Assembly: GCA_002395525.1 (NCBI GenBank)
Contig: DGXE01000074.1
Span: 1-49,847 of the forward strand
DNA length: 49,847 nt
Direction of reading: 5' to 3'
Source of the DNA: Ruminococcus sp. UBA4240
Lineage (GTDB): Bacteria > Bacillota > Clostridia > Oscillospirales > Ruminococcaceae
Every line of letters starts with the position of its first letter. The first letter of the stretch is position 1. The notes under the pieces are model-generated. The model was not told the DNA's origin, searched no databases, and saw only the letters and a program-made list of their open reading frames with translations. Shown piece after piece: positions 31,562 through 40,439 of this stretch. Position numbers and translations under genes: made by a program.

Positions 31562-32308
31562 ATGACAAGAACGAGGAATATGATACTCAGGGGCTTTACC
31601 CTTCTTGAGCTCATTGTTGTAATAGCTATCACCGGCGTGCTTTCAGCTATCCTTATCCCGACGCTGACAGGATATGCCAAGGAAGCAAGAATCAACGCCG
31701 CAATTACAGATGCGCGCACTGTAAAGCAGGCGATAGAGTTTTCACTGGTGAAAAACCTGGCGATAACCTACGAAAATACTTCAGGTGCCTTTAACAAAAC
31801 GCTCTATCTTGACCAGAATAGAGATAAATCGAAAAGACAAACTGAGACGGTAGGAGCTTTCAGTCAAGTTAGCTGGGTTGCATACAGAAAGAATCAACTT
31901 AGTGATTCCGCATCTCAAAAAGTGGACAAAACGATTGCAGGCGCTTTGGACAATGCATTTACTGAGAGTTGGAAAACGGGAGATCCCGTCAATGCAATGA
32001 AGTACCATGATAGTACAAAAAATTGCGCAAAATATCTGAAAGATTGTCATACCAATTTCGGGCTGATAGTTGTGTATGATACATTGGGAACGGTACGGTT
32101 TATGCAGTTATACAGAAATGGAGTTTTGGTATCATACGTCAACGGTGATTATATTGTAAATACCGACCCTAAGGCACACTTTGTCGGTGAGGGTACATGG
32201 GACACTATCTATAGGGACGCTGGTGCTGAAGCTCCCCAGGAAGTATGTCAGATCAGTATTAAAAACGGTCAGGTCAAAAACGACGGAACAAATGGCGGAT
32301 GGTTTTGA
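31562..32308 (+). CDS. Type IV pilin-like protein
   Basis: A 248-residue prepilin. The short basic leader MTRTRNMILRG is followed by the prepilin peptidase site G-FTLLE and a hydrophobic helix LIVVIAITGVLSAILIPTL, then a large unassigned C-terminal domain (about 45-248). Mature residue +5 is the usual Glu. Export and assembly would need a prepilin peptidase and pilus motor, none of which are in this window. It is preceded by a c-di-GMP riboswitch, a known control mode for clostridial pili. The body of the gene is more AT-rich than its neighbours, hinting at separate origin. ATG 31562 has AGGGAG 8 bases upstream; an in-frame GTG at 31553 overlaps that site and is not favoured. Confidence 0.88.
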   Translation: MTRTRNMILRGFTLLELIVVIAITGVLSAILIPTLTGYAKEARINAAITDARTVKQAIEFSLVKNLAITYENTSGAFNKTLYLDQNRDKSKRQTETVGAFSQVSWVAYRKNQLSDSASQKVDKTIAGALDNAFTESWKTGDPVNAMKYHDSTKNCAKYLKDCHTNFGLIVVYDTLGTVRFMQLYRNGVLVSYVNGDYIVNTDPKAHFVGEGTWDTIYRDAGAEAPQEVCQISIKNGQVKNDGTNGGWF

Positions 32309-32342
32309 CCTATGATATGATCTCGAACAATTATATAAAACG

Positions 32343-32373
32343 AACAGCTCGCTTAAAGCGGGCTGTTTTTTTG
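32343..32373 (+). terminator. Terminator of the pilin gene
   Basis: Arms AACAGCTCGC and GCGGGCTGTT (32343-32367, one G-T pair) run into seven T residues. Confidence 0.92.
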
Positions 32374-32442
32374 CGTGTAAACCCAGTCATGCAAGCAGTT
32401 TGCCGATACTTTATGCTGCTATGAGCAATGCTGAGCATAAGG

Positions 32443-32474
32443 CAATGAAAACCGCCTGCAGGTCATGCAGGCGG
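32443..32474 (-). terminator. Terminator of the secreted metallophosphoesterase gene
   Basis: Perfect arms CCGCCTGCA/TGCAGGCGG (32452-32474); the minus strand continues with TTTTC. It starts 12 nt after the stop codon and shares its stem with the terminator at 35141. Confidence 0.8.
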
Positions 32475-32486
32475 CGGATCATCCTA

Positions 32487-35054
32487 TTATGCAGTCACTA
32501 TATCGCTTTTGCAGATCTTGGTGGGTTTGCCGCCAACATACGCCCTTACGGCAAAGCTGCTGCCAGCATTGCCTCTGACCCTGACACAGGTCTTTTCTGT
32601 GTCGGCGATCTTCTTCAGCTTTCCGTCCACATACCTGTATACACGGTACTTTTTTGCACCGGGAACAGCCTTCCAGCGGAGGACAACGGAGTTATCAGAT
32701 ACGCTTGCCTTAACCAAGGGCTTGTAATATACCCGTGCGGTCACTCTTGCAGACTCTCTTACCTTTGCCAGCTCACCGCCCTTTTCATATCTGACGATGA
32801 AGGTGTATTCACAGCCGTTTTCAAGGCTGTCAAGGGAATAGCGCTTTTCTGTGGGTGAGCCTATCCTCTTGAACAGCCCCCTGTCACCATTCCTTGCATA
32901 GATGACAAAGCTGTCAGCTCCGTCGATGCTGTCCCAGGTGAGGGTATCCCCCTTCACCTTAGCGTTGAAGGTCTTGTACTGCTGTGATGCCTTTTCCGCC
33001 GTCGCGGCAGCCGTACTGTCGCCTGCGGGTACGCCCCGAACAGGTGCGGAGGGCTCTGTGTGAGCCTGTCCTATTACCACTGTGATGACCTCGGGCTTTG
33101 AGGTGCCGTGGCTGTCATCTCCGGCGGCTCTGTACCATACGTAGTAGACCCCCGGTTCAGAGGCTGTGGGTATCTCACCGGAAAAGATGCTGTCATCGGG
33201 GGCATTTGCCCCGTCTGTGCCCAGTGCATATACTATCTCGCCGCCCCTTGCAGTGCCGGGGTTCACCAGCTCATGGGAGCTGCCGTCCGCTATGAGCCCT
33301 GTCACTGCCGAAGGAGGTATTTCGGGCTGTGCCGCAGGCTTGTTCAGCTGCTGTGTAAAGTCCAGCCCCTCCGGGAACAGTATGCTCCCGTCCCTGCCGG
33401 TCACCGCCTCTGCGGGAGTACCCCTGCCGTCAGCCACACGGGCGGTGCGTGTAACGGAGGTATCATCGTACTTTATCAGGGAGTAGACCATGTGGCCGTT
33501 GATATTTTTTGTGATGTAGCCTGAATGGGCGTAGGAAAAGGCTATGGTCTGCTCCTCGCTCAGCTGGAATACGGAATCGGTGGCGGAGACCATACTGTCG
33601 CCGGGCAGCTTGTAGAATTCATTCTCCCCCTTGGAGTGGTCATGGCCGAAGAGCCACATGATATTCATGCCATATCTGTGGGCATAGCTGTTGACCAGCC
33701 GCACCACCGCCGCCGAGCAGGAGATGCTGTAATCACAGCCCCCCGACCATTCCCTGGCACCTGCCGCTGCGCTGTCGGGATCCACACCCAGGGCATGGAG
33801 CCCTGCATGGGTGGATATGAGGATGAGCTCTCCCTCATAGTCATGGGCTATGCCTTGGAGTGCCGTGTCAAGGTGTGCGTAGACCGTGTTCCCGGGAAAG
33901 CTCCCGTCCCCGTAGGTAAGGAGGGAGGGATCGGCAGGCCGTCCGTTGGAGGATCCCTCGTATGCACCCATTGAGCCTAAGTCCTCATAGTTTATACCTA
34001 TGACGATAAGTCCCTCGTTGGAAAGGCTGGAGGAGGCAGAGCCTCTGCGGCGGCTGTCGTAGATGATGCCTGTGCCGGATATGCCTCCTGCCAGGTCGTA
34101 GTAGTTCTCCTCATCAAGCCCCAGGTCAGCCCTCTTGTTGGCGTTGGTGAAGCCTGTGGCATAGCCGTTGTCATGGTTCCCTGAGACCCAGACTGTGTCT
34201 ATCCCCCCAAGCTGCAGGGATATGCGGTCGATCATCTCGTTGATGCACCTGTTGATGAATTCCTCGTTGTAGCCTGCCACATAGCTGTTGTTGTAGTCAC
34301 CGGTCGCCACCACAAGGGCGGGTACAAGTCCTCCCTCATTTGCTATGGTGTCGGCTATGGCCTGACCGATGCTGTCCCAGTCCTCATGCACATCGGAAAA
34401 GGTGAGCACGGAGTTTTCAAGCACCCCTTTGCACACGATGAATGCGGTGGTATAGGAGCTTGCGGTATGCTCCGCCCCATCCGTTACACAGGTGGCCTTG
34501 CAGCAGATGGGGTATACGCCGCAGGCAGCCCCTGCAAGCTCCTCCACGGTGATGCTGCTGTATGCGGTACTGCCCTCGGACACCTGTGGTGTGCCGTATT
34601 CACTGCCCTTCAGGTACCATTGCAGAGTGATGCCCTCGGCAGTGCTGCCCTCCGGCAGAGATACCTCAACGGAATATGTGGGGGCTGAAAAGCCGCTCGC
34701 TTCTATTACATAGTGAGCCGCTGAGGGCTGTGAAGTGAATACGGGTGCGGCTTTGTCCGTCTCCTCTCCCTGGCGGGGAGGTCTGTCTCCGGGAGGGGGC
34801 TCGCCCTCCGGGGGCGCTCCGGGAGGAGGTTCCCCGAGAGAGGATATTCCCAAAAGGCTGCCCCCGTTCCCGCTGCCTGTCACATCCCCTCCGGGATAGC
34901 CATTCTCCTCACTCTCCCGCAGGACATTTACAAAGCCTGTGCCCTCCGGCACTGTATCCGCAGGGATCTCATCCGCAGCAGCCCCTGCGCCCCCAACTAC
35001 CGAAAGGGCAAGCACAAGGCTGAGCAGCAGGCCTGTATATTTTCTTTTTTGCAT
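32487..35054 (-). CDS. Secreted calcineurin-like metallophosphoesterase with FN3 modules
   Basis: An 855-residue extracellular protein with a signal peptide (1-26). After a Pro/Gly-rich linker (about 70-95) and an Ig-like domain (about 100-208), a binuclear-metal phosphoesterase follows: SDVH (Asp221, His223), GD (252-253), GNHD (292-295), STH (His416) and GHDH (470-473) are all present, so it should be catalytically competent on phosphomonoesters or diesters. The C-terminal third has an Ig/YDG-like segment (about 560-660) and two FN3-like domains ending KSDIVTA, the same ending as in the DUF4353 protein. ATG 35054 has GAGGTGA upstream. No sortase motif or lipobox is visible. Confidence 0.88.
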   Translation of the reverse strand: MQKRKYTGLLLSLVLALSVVGGAGAAADEIPADTVPEGTGFVNVLRESEENGYPGGDVTGSGNGGSLLGISSLGEPPPGAPPEGEPPPGDRPPRQGEETDKAAPVFTSQPSAAHYVIEASGFSAPTYSVEVSLPEGSTAEGITLQWYLKGSEYGTPQVSEGSTAYSSITVEELAGAACGVYPICCKATCVTDGAEHTASSYTTAFIVCKGVLENSVLTFSDVHEDWDSIGQAIADTIANEGGLVPALVVATGDYNNSYVAGYNEEFINRCINEMIDRISLQLGGIDTVWVSGNHDNGYATGFTNANKRADLGLDEENYYDLAGGISGTGIIYDSRRRGSASSSLSNEGLIVIGINYEDLGSMGAYEGSSNGRPADPSLLTYGDGSFPGNTVYAHLDTALQGIAHDYEGELILISTHAGLHALGVDPDSAAAGAREWSGGCDYSISCSAAVVRLVNSYAHRYGMNIMWLFGHDHSKGENEFYKLPGDSMVSATDSVFQLSEEQTIAFSYAHSGYITKNINGHMVYSLIKYDDTSVTRTARVADGRGTPAEAVTGRDGSILFPEGLDFTQQLNKPAAQPEIPPSAVTGLIADGSSHELVNPGTARGGEIVYALGTDGANAPDDSIFSGEIPTASEPGVYYVWYRAAGDDSHGTSKPEVITVVIGQAHTEPSAPVRGVPAGDSTAAATAEKASQQYKTFNAKVKGDTLTWDSIDGADSFVIYARNGDRGLFKRIGSPTEKRYSLDSLENGCEYTFIVRYEKGGELAKVRESARVTARVYYKPLVKASVSDNSVVLRWKAVPGAKKYRVYRYVDGKLKKIADTEKTCVRVRGNAGSSFAVRAYVGGKPTKICKSDIVTA

Positions 35055-35087
35055 AAGGTCACCTCTTTGCGGTGTATGATTTTCATT

Positions 35088-35116
35088 ATCATATCATATT
35101 TCAGACAAGTTTTCAA
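35088..35116 (-). promoter_or_regulatory. Sigma-A promoter of the metallophosphoesterase gene
   Basis: Minus strand TTGAAA-17-TATGAT, located between the Vor operon terminator and the gene start. Confidence 0.65.
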
Positions 35117-35140
35117 GGCGTTTTCGGGGAAATCGGCATA

Positions 35141-35165
35141 AAAAAACCGCCTGCAAAGCAGGCGG
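35141..35165 (-). terminator. Terminator of the Vor operon
   Basis: Perfect arms CCGCCTGC/GCAGGCGG with a 3-nt loop (35147-35165), followed on the minus strand by six T residues. Confidence 0.9.
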
Positions 35166-35185
35166 CGGGAGTATACTCCTCTTAG

Positions 35186-35728
35186 TTATTCAAAGTCATA
35201 TCCCATGCGGATGGCTTTCATATTGTTCTCTATGAGCTGAGCCTTTTTGGGGGGCACCATCTTGCGGATAGTGGATTCTATGCCGTCCATGGAGATTATG
35301 CCCGTCTTCTTGATGAGCATTCCTATCATGACGATGTTGGCGCCGCCTGTAAGGCCGTTCTCCTCTGCCATTGCAGTGGCAGGGATGTTGTAGATGTCAA
35401 TGTCCTTTCTGTCGGACACGGAGTCTACCAGAGTAGTATTCACAAATGCGCATCCCCCGGGCTTTACCTCGTTTATGTATTTCACAAAGGAGGGCTCATT
35501 CATTACGATGAGTATGTCCGGGTTGTACACCGTGGGGGAGCCTATGGGCTCATCGGAGAGGGTAACGGAGCAGTTGCAGGTGCCCCCTCTCATTTCAGGG
35601 CCGTAGCTGGGGAGCCATGAGACCTCCCGTCCGTCCAGCATACCGCAGTAGGCAAGCACCTTGCCCGCAAAGAGTATGCCCTGGCCGCCGAAGCCTGCCA
35701 GCTGTATCTCACTTGTCACCGAAAACAC
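35186..35728 (-). CDS. 2-oxoacid:ferredoxin oxidoreductase, gamma subunit
   Basis: A 180-residue gamma subunit, with the conserved start GFGGQGILFAGKVLA and MRGGTCNCSV. It completes a four-subunit enzyme (delta, alpha, beta, gamma) that decarboxylates a 2-oxoacid to its CoA ester while reducing ferredoxin. Its start lies 20 bases inside the beta-subunit gene, indicating translational coupling. It is the last gene of the operon. Confidence 0.93.
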   Translation of the reverse strand: MFSVTSEIQLAGFGGQGILFAGKVLAYCGMLDGREVSWLPSYGPEMRGGTCNCSVTLSDEPIGSPTVYNPDILIVMNEPSFVKYINEVKPGGCAFVNTTLVDSVSDRKDIDIYNIPATAMAEENGLTGGANIVMIGMLIKKTGIISMDGIESTIRKMVPPKKAQLIENNMKAIRMGYDFE

Positions 35729-36470
35729 CTCCCTTGTCAGTCATGTCCTTGTATACCCCAAGAGGATAGTAGGGGATCATTTCGTTCCTTACCCTCTCTA
35801 TTGCCTGTGAGGGGGTCATGCCCCAGTTGGTGGGACAGGTGGAGAGTATCTCGATGATGGAAAAGCCCATGCCGTCAAGCTGATTCCTGAAGCCCTTCAT
35901 TATGGCCTTCTTCGCCGCCTTTACGTGGGCGGGAGAATCCACTGCCACACGCTCTGCGTAGGCACAGCCCGAAAGGGTGGATACCATCTCGCAGATGCGC
36001 ACGGGGAAACCTGCATAGCGGGGATCTCTGCCGTAGGGAGTGGTCTGTGTCACCTGCCCGGGAAGGGTTGTGGGCGCCATCTGACCGCCTGTCATGCCGT
36101 ATATGGTGTTGTTTATGAAGATGACGGTGATATTCTCGCCTCTTGTGGCGGAGTGTACGGTCTCCGCTGTGCCTATGGCTGCAAGGTCGCCGTCCCCCTG
36201 ATAGGTGAATACCACCTTGTCGGGATTGGCACGCTTTACGCCTGTTGCCACAGCGGGAGCACGGCCGTGTGCCGCCTCTATCATGTCACAGGTGAAGTAG
36301 TTGTAGGATGTTACCGCACAGCCCACAGGGCATATGCCTACGGTGCGTCCCTCTATCTGGAGCTCGTCCATCACCTCTGAAACAAGGCGGTGAACTATGC
36401 CGTGGGAGCAGCCCGGACAGAAATGGGTGGATACATCCGCAAGTGACTTGGGTCTTTCGAGTATCATCAT
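35709..36470 (-). CDS. 2-oxoacid:ferredoxin oxidoreductase, beta subunit (thiamine diphosphate)
   Basis: A 253-residue beta subunit with FCPGCSHG (about 17-24), the TPP-binding YQGDGDLAAIG (about 98-108) and NNTIYGMTGGQMAPTT (about 124-139). It is one half of the active site with the alpha subunit. It starts within the alpha stop (ATGA overlap). Confidence 0.94.
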   Translation of the reverse strand: MMILERPKSLADVSTHFCPGCSHGIVHRLVSEVMDELQIEGRTVGICPVGCAVTSYNYFTCDMIEAAHGRAPAVATGVKRANPDKVVFTYQGDGDLAAIGTAETVHSATRGENITVIFINNTIYGMTGGQMAPTTLPGQVTQTTPYGRDPRYAGFPVRICEMVSTLSGCAYAERVAVDSPAHVKAAKKAIMKGFRNQLDGMGFSIIEILSTCPTNWGMTPSQAIERVRNEMIPYYPLGVYKDMTDKGGVFGDK

Positions 36471-37546
36471 ATATCCCCCTTTCTTATCTTTTCATCAAGA
36501 GCCTTGATCTGTGCCAGCACCTCTGCGGGTGTGGGGATTATGCCCCCGGTATGCCCGAAGAAATGCACAGGGCGCTTACACTCTATGGCAAGCTTCACAT
36601 CGTTTACCATCTGACCCATGGACATCTCCACATCAAGGTATACCTTTGCGGTGGAGAGGGTGTCCTTATATGCCTGCTCAGGGAAGGGCCACAGGGTGAC
36701 GGGGCGCAGCATACCTGCCTTTATGCCCTCTTTCCTTGCGGCATTTACGGCAGAGCGGATTATTCTTGAGGTAGCGCCGTAGCCTGTTACGATTATTTCC
36801 GCATCCTCTGTGAGATAGGTCTGTGCGGATGCCATCTCACGCTTTACCACCTCATAGCGTTCAAAGCGCTGTATGTTGGAGGCTTCCAGCTCATCGGGCT
36901 GGAGATAAAGGGAATTTATGATGTTGTGGGGACGGGCGTTGTTGTGACCCACTGCTGCCCAGGGCTTTTCGGGCTGTGCCGAGGATATCTCCGGGAATAC
37001 AACAGGCTCCATCATCTGCCCTAAAAGTCCGTCGGAGAGTATCATGGCAGGCATTCTGTACTTGTCTGCGCTCTCGAATGCCCATACAGCAAAATCCGCC
37101 ATATCCTGAACGGATGCAGGGGCAAACACCAGCAGATGGAAGTCGCCGTGCCCTCCTGCCTTTGTTGCCATGTAGTAATCCGACTGTGAGGGCTGAATGC
37201 CGCCCAGACCGGGGCCGCCCCTCTGTACGTTTACTATCACGCAGGGCAGATCACAGCCTGCAATGTAGGATATGCCCTCTGATTTAAGGGATACACCGGG
37301 GGAGGATGATGAGGTCATTGCACGCACACCGCTTGCGGCGGCACCATAGACCATGTTGATAGCGGCGATCTCGCTCTCCGCCTGTAAAAACACGCCTCCC
37401 TCGATCTTGGGCATACGCTTTGACATATACGCAGCGATCTCAGTCTGCGGCGTGATGGGGTATCCGAAGTAGCAGCGGCAGCCTGCCCTTATGGCGGCTT
37501 CGGCAAGGGCTTCGTTACCCTTCATAAGAACTCTTTCTTCAGCCAT
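36467..37546 (-). CDS. vorB: 2-oxoacid:ferredoxin oxidoreductase, alpha subunit (VorB-like)
   Basis: A 359-residue alpha subunit. MKGNEALAEAAIRAGCRCYFGYPITPQTEI (residues 8-37, in pieces) and TSSSSPGVSLKSEG are typical of the group annotated as 3-methyl-2-oxobutanoate dehydrogenase VorB. The likely role is interconversion of branched-chain 2-oxoacids and acyl-CoA with ferredoxin, but specificity for 2-oxoglutarate cannot be excluded by reading. The operon order delta-alpha-beta-gamma is standard. Confidence 0.9.
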   Translation of the reverse strand: MAEERVLMKGNEALAEAAIRAGCRCYFGYPITPQTEIAAYMSKRMPKIEGGVFLQAESEIAAINMVYGAAASGVRAMTSSSSPGVSLKSEGISYIAGCDLPCVIVNVQRGGPGLGGIQPSQSDYYMATKAGGHGDFHLLVFAPASVQDMADFAVWAFESADKYRMPAMILSDGLLGQMMEPVVFPEISSAQPEKPWAAVGHNNARPHNIINSLYLQPDELEASNIQRFERYEVVKREMASAQTYLTEDAEIIVTGYGATSRIIRSAVNAARKEGIKAGMLRPVTLWPFPEQAYKDTLSTAKVYLDVEMSMGQMVNDVKLAIECKRPVHFFGHTGGIIPTPAEVLAQIKALDEKIRKGDI

Positions 37547-37585
37547 ATTATTACCTCTCAGGATGTTGTAAGGGTAAAGCCCCTT

Positions 37586-37792
37586 TTACTTTTCTACTCT
37601 TATAGCGCAGTCAGGGCACATCTCAAAGCAGAAGCCGCAGCCTATGCACTTGCTCTGGTCGCTGCACTCTGCGGGATTATATCCCTTTGCCGTGCGGACA
37701 TCCTTGAGGATAACGATTATCTTTTTAGGACAGACATCAACACACAGCCCACAGCCCTTGCAGCGGCTGTGATCCACGGTCATTTTAGCCAT
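37586..37792 (-). CDS. 2-oxoacid:ferredoxin oxidoreductase, delta subunit (2x[4Fe-4S] ferredoxin)
   Basis: A 68-residue protein with two cluster motifs, CKGCGLCVDVCP and CIGCGFCFEMCPDC, that carries electrons out of the Vor enzyme. The ATG at 37792 has a strong AAAGGGGGG site; the frame is open 33 codons further but that region is the intergenic end of the ATPase gene. Confidence 0.93.
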   Translation of the reverse strand: MAKMTVDHSRCKGCGLCVDVCPKKIIVILKDVRTAKGYNPAECSDQSKCIGCGFCFEMCPDCAIRVEK

Positions 37793-37806
37793 ATTGACCC
37801 CCCTTT

Positions 37807-38445
37807 TCATTCTTCCCAGATATTTTTTATAAGTATTTTTACTTTGCAGTAGTCCCCGTCTGTCGCAAGAAAGTCCGGGGCAGTGGTGCAAAGTACGGGC
37901 AGCTCTGCCATTTCGGACAGCCTACCTGCAAGGGCTTCTCCCTTGACTATGGTGTCCTCTGTGGTTTCACGCCCTAAGTTTGTGTTGTTGACGATTGCGG
38001 TGGCTCTGAGCCTGCTGGCGCTCTCCACCTCACGGAGGATGTCAAGCGCCTCCTCCGGTGTGTGGGTCAGAAGGCGGCAGAAGTTTACCGCATAGTACAT
38101 ATCATAGCCTGTGCTGTCAAGGTATGCGGCATACTTTCCCACAGGATATGCCCCCGCATCATCGCCCCCCAGGTCGATTATCAGGGGGCTCTGCTCCGCA
38201 AGGGTGGGTATGTCGTAGTCAAGACTTGGTATGTCCAGATTTGAACGGGCATACATAGGTGCCGTCATGGCTATGTCATTTTCCTCAAAGAAGGCAGAAA
38301 GATCAGCCGTGCGGTAATAGGGATTCACCGTGTCCATATCCACGATGCGCACAGCCCCCTGCCTCCTGTACTGCGCCGCAAGATTTGCGGCGAATGTGGT
38401 CTTGCCGCTGCCGTAATGGCCCGTAATAACGGTTATATGTTTCAT
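37807..38445 (-). CDS. P-loop ATPase of the MinD/ParA-like group
   Basis: A 212-residue protein beginning MKHITVITGHYGSGKTT, a deviant Walker A, followed by VDMDTVNPYYRTAD (about 34-47) and LIIDLGGDDAG (Walker B, about 89-99). It resembles the SIMIBI-class ATPases. It lies 14 nt upstream of the ferredoxin subunit gene and 16 nt after the DAK2 gene, so it is in the same transcript as the Vor enzyme. A role in assembly or regulation of that enzyme is inference. The start has only a weak ribosome site; an in-frame ATG 10 codons upstream would overlap the DAK2 gene. Confidence 0.82.
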   Translation of the reverse strand: MKHITVITGHYGSGKTTFAANLAAQYRRQGAVRIVDMDTVNPYYRTADLSAFFEENDIAMTAPMYARSNLDIPSLDYDIPTLAEQSPLIIDLGGDDAGAYPVGKYAAYLDSTGYDMYYAVNFCRLLTHTPEEALDILREVESASRLRATAIVNNTNLGRETTEDTIVKGEALAGRLSEMAELPVLCTTAPDFLATDGDYCKVKILIKNIWEE

Positions 38446-38461
38446 ACGCTGTCGTAAAGTG

Positions 38462-40108
38462 TCAGTTCCCCTCAACGGAAATTATGTAGTAGTACACGGG
38501 CTGACCGCCGTTTATAAAGCTTATCTCCAAATCCCCCAGCTTGGAGCGCAGCAGATCCTCAAACTCCTTTGCCTGCTCCGGTGATACGTCGCTGCCGTAC
38601 ATCACCGTGACAAATTCCGCCTGACCCTTGGTGTTCTTCACCAGCTTCTTGGTGAGCTTGTAGGCGGCCTTGGTCACATCCCTCTCTGCAAATGCCATGC
38701 GGCCGTTTTCAAGGGCAAGGATGTCCCCCTCCTTGATGTCGTGGCCTGAAAAGCTGCTGTTGCGGGCAGCAAAGGTGATAAGCCCGGACTGTACCTTTTC
38801 CGCAGCCTCGGTCATGGCAGTCCTGTTGGTGTCGGTGTCCGCATCCGGGTCAAAGACGGTCATTGCGGATATGCCCTGTGGGATGGATGTGGTGCGCAGA
38901 ACGTACATGGTCTTCTCAGACAGCTTCATTGCCTGCTCTGCCGCCATGATGATGTTCTTGTTGTTGGGGCATACGAACACTACCTCGGCGGGGACGGCAT
39001 ACACAGCCTTCAATATGTCATTGGCGGAGGGGTTCATGGTCTGTCCGCCCTTTACCACCTCATCGGCGCCAAGGTCTCTGAATATGCCCTCGATGCCCTC
39101 TCCGTTTGCCACACAAACGAAGCCGTATTTCTTCTCCGGGGCAGCGGGAACGGGCTTTTCATTTGCCTTCTTGAATGCCTGCATCCTGTTCTGGCGCTGC
39201 AGACGCATATTGTCCACCTTCATGTTGCTCAGATATCCCAGTGAAAGCCCCTTTTCAAAGGCAAGGCCGGGATGCTCTGTGTGGACATGGATCTTGATTA
39301 TATCCTCGTCGTGTACCACCACGACGCAGTTGCCGATGCTTTCAAGGTAGCTCCTGAGATCCGCCGCCATCTCCTCGGTCAGATCCCCGTTTACGATGTA
39401 CTCGGTGCAGTAGCCGAATACTATCTCCTCGTCGTCCTTTATCTCAAGGTGGAACTTGCTTTCAGAGGTGCTCTCCGCCTTCTTTGCCTTTCGGGGCTCC
39501 CCCCTGAATGCACGCAGCATTTCCTCAAATATTATGCACAGACCGTAGCCGCCTGCATCTACGACCCCTGCCTTCTTGAGCACGGGGAGCTGCTCCGGAG
39601 TCTTTTCCAGAGCTGCCTTGGCGGCTGTTACCATATCTGCCCACTGGGATACGGTGTCATTGGTTTCAAAGGAAAGCTCCCTTGCCTTTTCCGAAGCCAC
39701 TCTCGCCACTGTGAGGATAGTGCCCTCCACAGGCTTCATCACAGCCTTGTAGGCAGCCTCAACGCCAAGGGCGAGCGCTGCGGCAATGTCGTCGCAGGTG
39801 GCCTGCTGCTTGTCTGCCAGCCCCTTTGATATCCCTCTGAACAAAAGTGACGTGATAACGCCGGAATTGCCCCTTGCACCTCTCAGCATGGCACCTGCCG
39901 CCCTTGACGACACCTCTGCCACGGATGCGGAATCGGGAACGCTTTCCAGATCCGTCATGGCGTTTGAAAGGGTCAGGGACATATTTGTGCCTGTGTCTCC
40001 GTCGGGAACGGGATAGACATTGAGGTTATCAATATCCTTCTTTACCTCCCCCAGAGTGAGGGCGGCGGATATTATGGCATCTCTTAACATCTTACCGCTG
40101 ATGAGCAT
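38462..40108 (-). CDS. fakA: DAK2/DegV-linked kinase protein (FakA/YloV family)
   Basis: A 548-residue protein. The N-terminal DAK2 (dihydroxyacetone-kinase-like) domain contains NVYPVPDGDTGTNMSLT (about 29-45), the ATP/Mg site, and GARGNSGVI (about 75-83). A middle domain and a C-terminal domain complete the FakA layout. FakA phosphorylates fatty acids held by FakB (DegV) proteins so that they can enter phospholipid synthesis; no fakB is in this window. The usual neighbour asp23/amaP is not visible here. GGAGG precedes the ATG. Confidence 0.9.
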   Translation of the reverse strand: MLISGKMLRDAIISAALTLGEVKKDIDNLNVYPVPDGDTGTNMSLTLSNAMTDLESVPDSASVAEVSSRAAGAMLRGARGNSGVITSLLFRGISKGLADKQQATCDDIAAALALGVEAAYKAVMKPVEGTILTVARVASEKARELSFETNDTVSQWADMVTAAKAALEKTPEQLPVLKKAGVVDAGGYGLCIIFEEMLRAFRGEPRKAKKAESTSESKFHLEIKDDEEIVFGYCTEYIVNGDLTEEMAADLRSYLESIGNCVVVVHDEDIIKIHVHTEHPGLAFEKGLSLGYLSNMKVDNMRLQRQNRMQAFKKANEKPVPAAPEKKYGFVCVANGEGIEGIFRDLGADEVVKGGQTMNPSANDILKAVYAVPAEVVFVCPNNKNIIMAAEQAMKLSEKTMYVLRTTSIPQGISAMTVFDPDADTDTNRTAMTEAAEKVQSGLITFAARNSSFSGHDIKEGDILALENGRMAFAERDVTKAAYKLTKKLVKNTKGQAEFVTVMYGSDVSPEQAKEFEDLLRSKLGDLEISFINGGQPVYYYIISVEGN

Positions 40109-40171
40109 ATATACCTCCGCTTATGCACCCCTGCAGGGTGCTGTATCGTCCGATAACCGGTCAATCACTTT

Positions 40172-40200
40172 ATTATAGCACACTAAAAAAGCCCTTTCTA
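40172..40200 (-). promoter_or_regulatory. Promoter of the FakA-like / Vor operon
   Basis: Minus strand TAGAAA-17-TATAAT. The leader contains a short hairpin GCACCC/GGGTGC (about 40124-40141). Confidence 0.55.
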
Positions 40201-40354
40201 CCTGTAAATTGTTACGGACATTTGACAATTTTCGGGCAGGATGAAAAGCGGGGGGTCTGATGTCTTGACCAATGAGAAAGTGACAGGCTTTTTTCAGCTT
40301 GTTTTCACAATATTCTCAAAATATGCCCATAAGTTATTATTGACTTTTTTTGGA

Positions 40355-40360
40355 TATAAT
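40355..40360 (+). promoter_or_regulatory. Probable -10 box of the DUF4349 operon
   Basis: TATAAT without a good -35 at 16-18 bp (TTGACT is only 9 bp away). This sits in the 331-nt gap 40109-40439, which otherwise holds the divergent promoter at 40172, and a GGGC/GCCC hairpin near 40395-40410 in the leader. I see no gene in it. Confidence 0.4.
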
Positions 40361-40439
40361 GTTAAACTATTGGTGACTAAGGAAGGAAAGAGGGGCTTTT
40401 TGCCCTTGAAAAGCTTATGACAATACGGGAGGGAACACA

